25,079 bases of DNA from Oribacterium sp. UBA3737 (GTDB lineage Bacteria; Bacillota_A; Clostridia; Lachnospirales; Lachnospiraceae), in the NCBI GenBank assembly GCA_002371295.1, contig DFGZ01000172.1:1-25079 (forward strand). The letters are read 5' to 3'. The position numbers and the translations under genes were made by a program. The notes under the pieces are model-generated. The model did not search any database. It was not told the origin of the DNA and saw only the letters and a program-made list of their open reading frames with translations. Numbering within the stretch: the stretch's first letter is position 1; each line of letters begins with the position of its first letter. Shown one piece after another: positions 7,130-16,500 of the stretch.

Positions 7130-7490
7130 TTATCGCTCTACGCCGTTAAAGCCGCATCGATTTCCACACTCGTCATCTTCCCCTCACAACTCTTGTGGCC
7201 ATATCCATCCCGGATTACTTAACCTGAAATAATGCATGAGCGGTTGATAACCACAGTGACATTCTTCTTCCACCCTGTGGCATCAGGAGCCATGATAGGG
7301 GAACAGACAGCCACACTTGACAGCATGTAGTTCCATTACAGCAGGTTCCATGGTGGTCGCCAGAGCCACTAGCAAGATGTCGCTATCGCTCCAGCCCTAA
7401 ATCGCTTCACCACTTTACAGCCCTAAAGTGCCGTCACTAAACCACAGCCCCCGGCATTTGCTTTTTTACCGAGGGCTGGGGGGGGGTAGT
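7130..7490. other. Unexplained intergenic stretch with hairpins, mini-ORFs and a G9 tract
   Basis: The 565 bases between the NYN gene and the giant surface gene hold no ORF of normal size. Inside lie a perfect stem CACTTTA-CAGCCC-TAAAGTG (7411-7430) and a 9-of-10-bp stem CAGCCCCCGG / CCGAGGGCTG (7445-7454 and 7469-7478) running into nine Gs (7478-7486). CAGCCCTAAA occurs twice (7392-7401 and 7418-7427), and CCACAG / CTGTGG (7251-7256 and 7275-7280) can pair. Short ORFs occur on both strands, for example MVVARATSKMSLSLQP (plus, 7350-7400). Neither stem has a clear T-run, so neither is a sure terminator for the giant gene. The stretch may be a repetitive element, a small RNA gene or coding debris; I do not recognise it. 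Confidence 0.4.
7219..7326 (-). other. 35-codon ORF in the intergenic stretch, coding status doubtful
   Basis: ATG at 7326 opens 35 codons, including IMAPDATGWKKNVTVVINRS, and ends in TAA. Composition looks protein-like, but there is no convincing ribosome binding site and no recognised domain. It could be a fragment of a decayed gene or a conserved feature of a repeated element. Recorded only because the stretch is otherwise unexplained. Confidence 0.15.
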
Positions 7491-7527
7491 GTTGTTTATT
7501 AACTTTTTTTACAATCAGCGAACCGTA

Positions 7528-10500
7528 TCAGTCTCCACCTTCCTGTGTAACCGGTGAAACAAACTGAGCATTAACTTTAGCATTAGTATATACAAGTACA
7601 TCTGATACCTGATCATACCTTTCACTTGAATTATTGGTTTTATACAAATCAGCTGTCATATAGATTCTATAATTTGCATATCTGTAACCATTAATTGCCT
7701 CCAAATTGTCGCCGGTTAAAACATCAAAACTCATGCCGCAGTCAAACTGCTTGAAATCATCACCTTGAGTGAAGAGAATACCCCATGTGCTCGGATCACC
7801 TTTCAAGTCAAATTCATATACATACTTGTCTCCATTTCCGCTGGTCCAAGTTGAGTTGTTTATCATCTCTTTCCTTGTGGGTTCAATCTCAACACCTTGT
7901 TTTGTAAGTTTAAAATCATTAAGGTAGGTATCAATCGGTACATCAACATAAGTATATGAGTTGTTTTCACCGTTCTGTTTCTGCGCCAATTTAACCGTAA
8001 GCTTCAAAGTATATGATTCCTCCGACTTTGTAATACCTTTTAGGAAGGTATCAGGAAGATTAGATGCATCAAGGTTTGCACCAGCATCAATGTGCTCTAT
8101 TTCAGCTCCTGTCATTTCTTCAACATATTTTGCGTTGATACCAAGACTGGATCTGTTTTTAGACTGCTCACCATATTTGTCATAAGCATCATCCGTTTCC
8201 TGATCCATGGCAGTAAGTCTCAGTTTGAGAGTCTCTTCTCGCTGCATATAATAACGGTTTTGACCCTTTGCATCCTTTATGTTTGAACTGTATATAACGT
8301 TGTCACTGACATAGTCAAATTTACTTTCTACATAGAAATCAGTTCCGGCAAGTGACTCATCTCTTGAACGAGGTTCAAACTCATTAGCCAGTTCATTTTC
8401 GCTTCCATTAAATGTAAATGTTGCAACCGCTGTTTGAGTGGAAACCCAGTTAGGATTATCCTCATCGTAAGCAGGTATTGATATTGAAATCGGATTCGTA
8501 AATAAGAACAATTCATCCTCATCAAGTGTGCTCGATTCCGTTATATTACTGCTTCCTCCTGTGCTTGATACAGTGTATGAATATGACGGTCTTCCTTTGA
8601 TTCTATTATCCGATAGTCCTTTACCGTCAAAGTCAAACTTATTCAGGTAAATAAGAAATGCCTGATTAAGACTGAGATTATTTGCATGCAACTGCGTGTG
8701 GAAATACTCCTTATCATCTGAATCTACAAATTTTATAGTAGACATCGCCGTAACAGAAATTTCGTTATTCGATGTACTTATCACCTTGTTATCGCTCGGC
8801 GATTCCTGTGTGATATTCAGAGTCTGTTCAAATATATTTCCAAGGAATACAGTAGCACACTGTTCAGTATTCTTCTGCATCGTTACCTGACCAACCAATG
8901 TCTTAGGACAGGTCACCTTAAATGCATATGCATAGTTGGTATTTTCCGCCTCACTAAAGACATTATCTGTCTTATAGGTATACGTACTCAAATAATAGGT
9001 TTCTGTGACACTACCGTTTGCAGTCAAATCATACCTGTCACCGACATCATCTGTCTCATAAGCTTTAAAGTATTTTATATTACCTCCATTTGAATCGTAT
9101 GCATATACGGTTGCATTCTCAATATCGGCTCCGGTCAATTCCACATATATTCCCGCATTTGACGAAGTATATGTAACACTCTTTCCTGCAAGCTCGTTCA
9201 ATGTTTGCAGCTCGAATGGATTTCCGGAAGGATTCTTAAAACTCGAGAGCATTACGCCATCAACAGGGTAACCGCCTTGTCTGAAAGATGTATCTATTTC
9301 ATTCTTGTTAAGGTAATATACCTTATCCACATTGTTATTGTTATCCAAAAGTACAAACTGTGTTGAATTAGCTACATCCTGCTTAATGAAATACTGGAAA
9401 TTGATTGTCTTATTACTATTCCAGTTCAGTCCCTTGCCCGAATTAAGAATTGCCTGCATTTCCGACTGTGGATATTCATATCTTACATAAGAAGTGAACC
9501 AATTGTCAAAATTTCCTGCAAATACACTGTCACTACTAAGCGGATAATTGGACGGCTCATATTCAGTTCCCAGAAGTGCGCCGGATGCAAAATTATATTT
9601 AACCATCTTCTTTGTAAGAACAGGAATGTAAAGATGGTAGGCTATCTCATTTGCATTCATCGGGTTCAGGAACTGTACCTCAATAAGAGAAATCTGGTTG
9701 TTGTCCTTAGTAGAATCCGCTAGATTCTCAGTCATTCTATACTGACCACCGGTCAGACGAAGACCTTGGGTAACGCCATCTACCTTCTGATAGTATCCAT
9801 CAATATACCTGCAAGGATAAACTTTAATATTATATATTCCGTTCTCATCTTCGATATAATTCTTTTTGGTGTTTGTCACAAGCCTTATATAAGCTTGAAT
9901 AAAGCTTGTATAGTTAGCATTGTTCGTCGCACCGCCAAGGGCTATAACAGGGAAATTATCCACCGACTCATCAGGAAGTCCCATCTCATCATCATATGTT
10001 GACAAACGGATGTCTTCGTTATAATTTGCATCACTATCATCAACAAACATATTATTAACGATAGTGTTTGCCCCTGATGTAAATTCCTGATAATAGGATC
10101 CCCTCGATGAAGTAATATCACCAACGATGTCCGCTGCAACACTTACGCTTGCACTATTCGATATATTGATTTTCGAGCCATCGCTTGTAAGTATTATTAT
10201 CTTGTCTTCATCACCTTCGTTTTCTCCTTTTTTTACACCCATCTTAGTTACAGGATTAACATTTGCGTAAGGGAAGAAGTCTTCCGTAATACCGCCGTCG
10301 ACGTCTCTCATACCTGCATCAATAGATTTGATGTCAGAAACTTTCTTTCCTGCATTATTTGTCAGACAGGCATTCTTATAATCCGAGCAAACTATATATG
10401 ATGAAGAAGATATTGTTGTACCGTAGTCATTAGGTACCGCCGCACCATTAAGTGTGTTATTGTTTCTCGAGAAAGCGACAATCTTAAAGTTCTGACCGTT

Positions 10501-13500
10501 TGATTCTCCAACAAAATTACCACACTTCGCAGTTGTTCCAGAACCATTATAAGCAAATGTGTTATTATACGATACAATATTATAAGCGCCTACATCACCA
10601 CAATAATTTTTTGTATTAGTTTTTGCCCCTGATTCATCAATTACAATTGTAGCACCATTGTTGTCAGTTCCTTGCTTTGGAACAAACCCAATAATCGCCC
10701 CCATGCCATGGGTTTCTTTAGAACCATCAACACTTATAGTGCAATCATGTACACTGGTGTTAACAATAGTCCTCATTTTACCTAATGTTGCTCTTGCATA
10801 TCCAAACAAGCCACCGGCACCACAATTGTCATACGATGCACTTGTCTGCGATATGGTATATCCATAAACCTCACATCCATTCACATCATAATTATAATTC
10901 TCGCCGTTATAACCAACAACTGTTTTATCATAGGCTTTAGAAGACGTGAACTGTCCAGAGATGCCACCAGCGCCCTTAATTCCTTCAATTGTATAGTTCC
11001 CATTCTTATCATTTGAAAATATTTTACAATTAGCAATCTTTATAACAGGAGATGTTCCATATGTTTCATATGTGTCATAAAAATCAATATTTCCAAATAT
11101 ACCACCTGCCAACGGCGCTTTAATATTTAAATCGGTAATTGTACAATTTGTTACAATAATCGAGTCAGCTTTTCTTACAAAGCCAAACAGGCCACCTGCT
11201 CCAGGCATCCACGTTGTATTTGGAGATGAATTATTATTTTCAAATTTCTTACTTTCTCCAGCCCCTTTAACAGTCACATTATTAACCCAAAGCTCAACCT
11301 CATAACCATTTCTAAGGCAACCTATAATGCCGCCAATTCCACCCTGGGAGCACTTACCATTATTCGTCATGGTAAGCTCCATCGTAGACTTGTAACAACC
11401 ATCTGTTCCTGATTCAAGCGTATCATTTTCTTTTAGTTCTGCAGTATTTACATAGATACTTGGATATCCAGACATACTACCGCCAACAACACCACCGCAA
11501 CAACCTTTTGATCCAGTTACGGTTGTGGTCGTAGTATCACAGCCATTTAAAAAGATGAAATTCTTACCAGTACCGTAAGTATTATTTATCTCAGTAATAT
11601 TATTTCTGCCAATAAATCCACCACACCAGCTGGTCCCTGTTATCATAAGATTATTTAAATCGAGATTATAAAGATTTGTGTAATTGGAAAGATCCGAGTT
11701 TGTTACTGTAGTCGCATCTGACCTAGAAAATTTATTGCCAAATATACCACCAGCAAGCCCCCCCACCGAATATCTATTCCGTTGCGCGCTTTGTGTATTG
11801 TTATTATCTGAAAAGCCTCCTTCAACCGGGTTTCCGTCCTTATCATATTCTTTAACTTCTACTTTTCCTGTCAAAGTAAAGTTCCCAATATAATAACCAT
11901 CATCAAGATTATAAGCAGTTCCGTCATCATCTTTAGCTTTTTGGATCAGTACATTGAAAAGCCCAAAACCCAAATTGACATTATCTGAGCCATACAGCTT
12001 ATTAGCATAGTTATCAGCGCTATTGGCATAACTCTTAAATTCAATATTCTCATTTATGGTCGCTCCGTTACCATCAAAACCGTAAATATGCATCATATAC
12101 TCGTTATCAGTATCCTGAGCTTTCTTTGCTACTGCAAGCGACCCAATGCCTCTGAAACCAAGTGGCAGATTATAAGTACCTCCTGCGGTTGTCAGCTTCA
12201 TGAACGAAGTATTACCAGTCATCATTCTGGCAGGATAAGAGCCCTCTGATGCCTCGGTATAATTATAGATGATATAAGGAACTGCGGTTTTGCTTTTTGT
12301 GCTTTCCTTCGCCAGTTTTGCCTTATCAGAAGGCGCACTTTCCCCATCAAAATCCGTTCCGATAGAATCATAGGAGCAAAGATGTGTAGATGCATATTCA
12401 TTTACAGCTGCAGTATTATTATATTTATTTGATCCCCAATACGAAACAGCATATTGATAATCGCCGTCAGCTGTCAATGCCGTTCCAGCACCCGACTGTG
12501 TAATCAGCGACAGGATAAAGAGCGACTGACCGTCAGGAATCAGAACTCGATTTCCACCATCAAAGGTATCGTATGAAAGCTTATTTGTCGGATACATGAA
12601 TACATCTGAAATCTGATAATTCTTATTGGTATTGTTCAGAGTATACTCTTCTGTATCTCCGCTATAATTTCCTGAATATGTTTCTGTATCTTCATCTTTA
12701 GTCGCATTTTCATATATAGCATAGCCATTGATAACTCTACCAACATATGGATTGATAAAAAGGTGTTTCGTGTCAGACTCTGCCTGATAATCGCTGCTGG
12801 TAACCTTATAACCAGTCAGAGTATTTGTTCCTCTAAACATCAAGCCGCCATTAACTACTACACCAACATAACCACCTATATTGTAAAGGTAGTGATTCGT
12901 GCTTCCAACAGCAAGTGTGTTTGCATACGTTATAGTTACGGTATCAATAATATTGTCGCCGCCCTTTATCATTCCGATAAGGCCGCCGTAGTACAAATTG
13001 TTATCACCATAACCATATTCTGTGTTAGTCGAAACATTATTTCCAGAAACAACAGATGACGTTGCACCGATTGAAACTGTTAAGTCTTTAATAACACAAC
13101 CATTACTGATTTTTACAAGAGGGGCGGTGTTATTAATAGTAATAGTAACATCTTTAGTTCTTCCTTTTACAACACCGCGGAATGCGTATTTGCTATCCGT
13201 AGAAGAGCCAAGTCCAGGGAAACTGTCGGTACTGCTTATCTCAAAACCCTGGTTTATTGTATAATATGCACCTGCAAGATATTCCCTTACTTCGGCTTGG
13301 GTGTACGTCGTATTTGTGCTTGTACTTGTATAATTACCACCGGAAGAAGTGAATTCTGCACAGTCACCTTTGGTATTCCCACACCAGTGATTGTCATAAT
13401 TATTGCTTGCGGTTCCTTTTGTTTTTGGTAATCTTAGAACAGGGATGTAACCACTGCCGCTTATCATATTCGCAACACTTGTAAACTGACCCGCAGTAGT

Positions 13501-16500
13501 TATTACATAAGGATGGTTATATGTACCACAGCCAACATTAACGTTTTCCTCTATAACATTTACTTTAATTTCTCTTAACTGATAAGTAGGAGTCGGAGCT
13601 CCCTCTACTGATGAATTATAAAACTTCACATAAGGAAGGAAATTTGAGGAAAATGCATATTCCGCCGAAGATGATGTAGCCATAGCAAGAGGGCTGACAT
13701 AATATCTCGGGTCGAAATACTTCTTTTCTTTACCGGTATATTCAACTGAATCCGTTATTTCCTTACCATATGCCACTTTTCCAAGATGTGTGGAGGCATT
13801 TGTCCAATCTTCGGATAGATTAAAATTATAGGTCGCATCTGAAGTTGAATTTGTATCAAACTTATTAAGTAGTATTGCATTTGTGAAAATAGACCTGGTC
13901 GTTCCATAAACTGTATCAAGCCCTGAAAGCGCAGAGTCAGCATCTCCGGCTGAGTTTCTTCCATCAAGCTTCAGTTTGCCAAAATCAAGCGTAATGTATG
14001 TACCACTGACATTGCCGATCAAACTGGAAGCCACACCGTCTGTAACCTGTGCCGAAGTATAGGTCTCTTCAGTATTTCCCTCACCTAGCCTTACGCCATA
14101 AAGTCTTAGCGTAGCGTTAGAAGTTATGCTGTTAATTAAAAGATAGCCTGTTTTTGTAGTCTGGGTAATTCCCTCAAGCACTATTTCTTTGCTCGTAGAA
14201 GAATTGACGGTCCCTGAAAGTGTGCCGTTAATCAGAACACCAGTATATGTGGAATCATTTCCGGCATTTCCCTTGAAACGGATATTACCTGTAGTTGTTA
14301 TAGTACTTGATACATTTCTGAATAGACCATAATGCATCATATAATGCTGGCTTCCCGATAAGGTTGTACGCGCATTTGCATCTGTATTACCATTATCGGT
14401 CACTGCTTCAGTAGCATTAATCTGACTGTTATAAAACTTGAATGTGCAGTCACCAAGAGTGATGGCATCTGAAAGATTTATCGGATACCAGGAAATATTA
14501 ACCATATCAAAATTGCCGGATATGGCTGTTGTATTACCCGATTTATATGAGTCTGTAAAGTACTTCTTAATATTTGTGGAGGCATACTTATTAAGACTCC
14601 AGAGAAGCAGCTTTTCTCCATCTGAAGTATTCGTCGTGCTATTCTTGATATCATTTGCAAGACTTGTTCTCATCGCAGAAACATTATAATAGTATCTGGA
14701 ATGTGAATTAAGAACAGCCTTGTTATATTTATTCTGATAAGAATTGCAGTTTGTTTCATCCATGGAAAATACACCTGCCGCCACAGTTCCCTGTGCAGGT
14801 GTGTATATAGAGATAACTCCCTTACCTCCACCATTATTAAGAATTTCGTTATTACTGCATGTGTATGCGGCAAGCTCGTCATATACTGTGCTTCCAGTAA
14901 CAGTCGGAATACCAAGACCCGTATTTAAGGTATAACTATCAGTAGTATTTAATTCAAGATAAAGACCGGTCTTGCTTCCATAATAAGCATCATGAATAAG
15001 CACACCTAAACTGCTTGTTGGTGCGTTTGTAATATTTAATGAGTTAACGGTTATTGCTCCGCTATTAAGGCCCCAATAACCTGTAGCCCTGTAAAAAAGC
15101 CCTCCTACATATTTAGCAGTTGTAGTAAGAGTATTATGTATCGTATTATCCCCGGATGTGCGAGAGCTAAAAGAAATATTTTCAAAATCAGCAACGGTAT
15201 TATTCCATCTGTAACCGAGAATTCCACCGGATGATTCACTTGCTTTGTTTTTAACCACTGTACCGCTAACGGTTATATTTTTAAGCGTTACGTTATGCTT
15301 ATCATCATTCGCTCCGTCGCCTACATATGAAAAATCAGCAATCAGACCAGCCGTTGATGCATATTTAGGTGAATTGGTTGTTCCACTTGCATCAATTTCC
15401 GCTGATAAAGTAACATCCGTTATCTTTGTTTCAAATGTATTTTTTGACCATACAAAACCTATCGCACCACCTATGCTGTGACCGATTTCGTTTGATTCGC
15501 TATCGCCAGAATCATTAAGGCTTCCGGTAACGATAATAGTAGGGGCAATGCTTACATTTGTTTGCGCGCCAGATGCTTTTTCAATTACAACATCAGCAGT
15601 TGAGTTGTTTCCAACCGCGCCAACAAGTCCACCAATATAATGAAAACTGCCACCGATTCTGCAATAATTAATTCGTTCAGCAGAATCTACGCTTTTAAGC
15701 TCAACACCATCATTGACAAGTGCAACAGCGCCTCCTACGAAAACTCTGTTATCCTTATCACCACTTATACCATTAAAATTAATATAGCCATCAATAGCAA
15801 CACTGGATAATTTCGCGCCGGTTCCGCTGATTGCAAAAAGGCCATTATAACGGTGCGTGTAAATGGCGCCTCTGCCTTCTGTTGTATTTGGGACTCCGTA
15901 TCTTTCACCGATAGCAAGCTTTACGCACGCAGAATTGGATCCGGTAAGAGATCCGGTGAACGAACCGATTTCACTCACATTGCTATAGTATCCATCTCTC
16001 ATGAATCCTGTGATTCCGGTTCCGGCGAGATTTATTTCTCCACTAATGGTCAGAGCATTAGCTAATAATGCACTTGAAGTATTGGACGCATCATTAAAGG
16101 CAAGCGCAGCATTCGTAATACCGCTGTTAAACTGAATATTCAGTGCAGTTCTTACAAAATCATCAACACTATCGATTGCCAGTTCAGCATCTGAGAGAGT
16201 TACTGTATGTGCACTTTCATCAAAATATAATATTGCGTTGCCGCTACCTGATTTGGTTTCCAAAGCTGATGCCGTGATATTTGTTCCATCAGGGCGCACA
16301 ACCTCACCCCAAGTGCCAATATCGTCAGCTCTTGAGTCTACTGTCGACCTTAATAATCTCCAACCATTTTCATAAGAAGCAGTTGCATCTGAACCTGTTC
16401 CTAATGCATAAACAAGTGCATCCTTTCGGATTCCAACAATCTGACCTCTTTTATCTGCGGCTGTTGCTGCGGCTGTATTTACAGGAGCTCCGGTAAGGTT

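Noticed and set aside
7445..7486. Intrinsic terminator for the giant gene
   Set aside because: The stem is good, but no T-run follows it on the minus strand; the As lie in the loop. Left as an unassigned hairpin.
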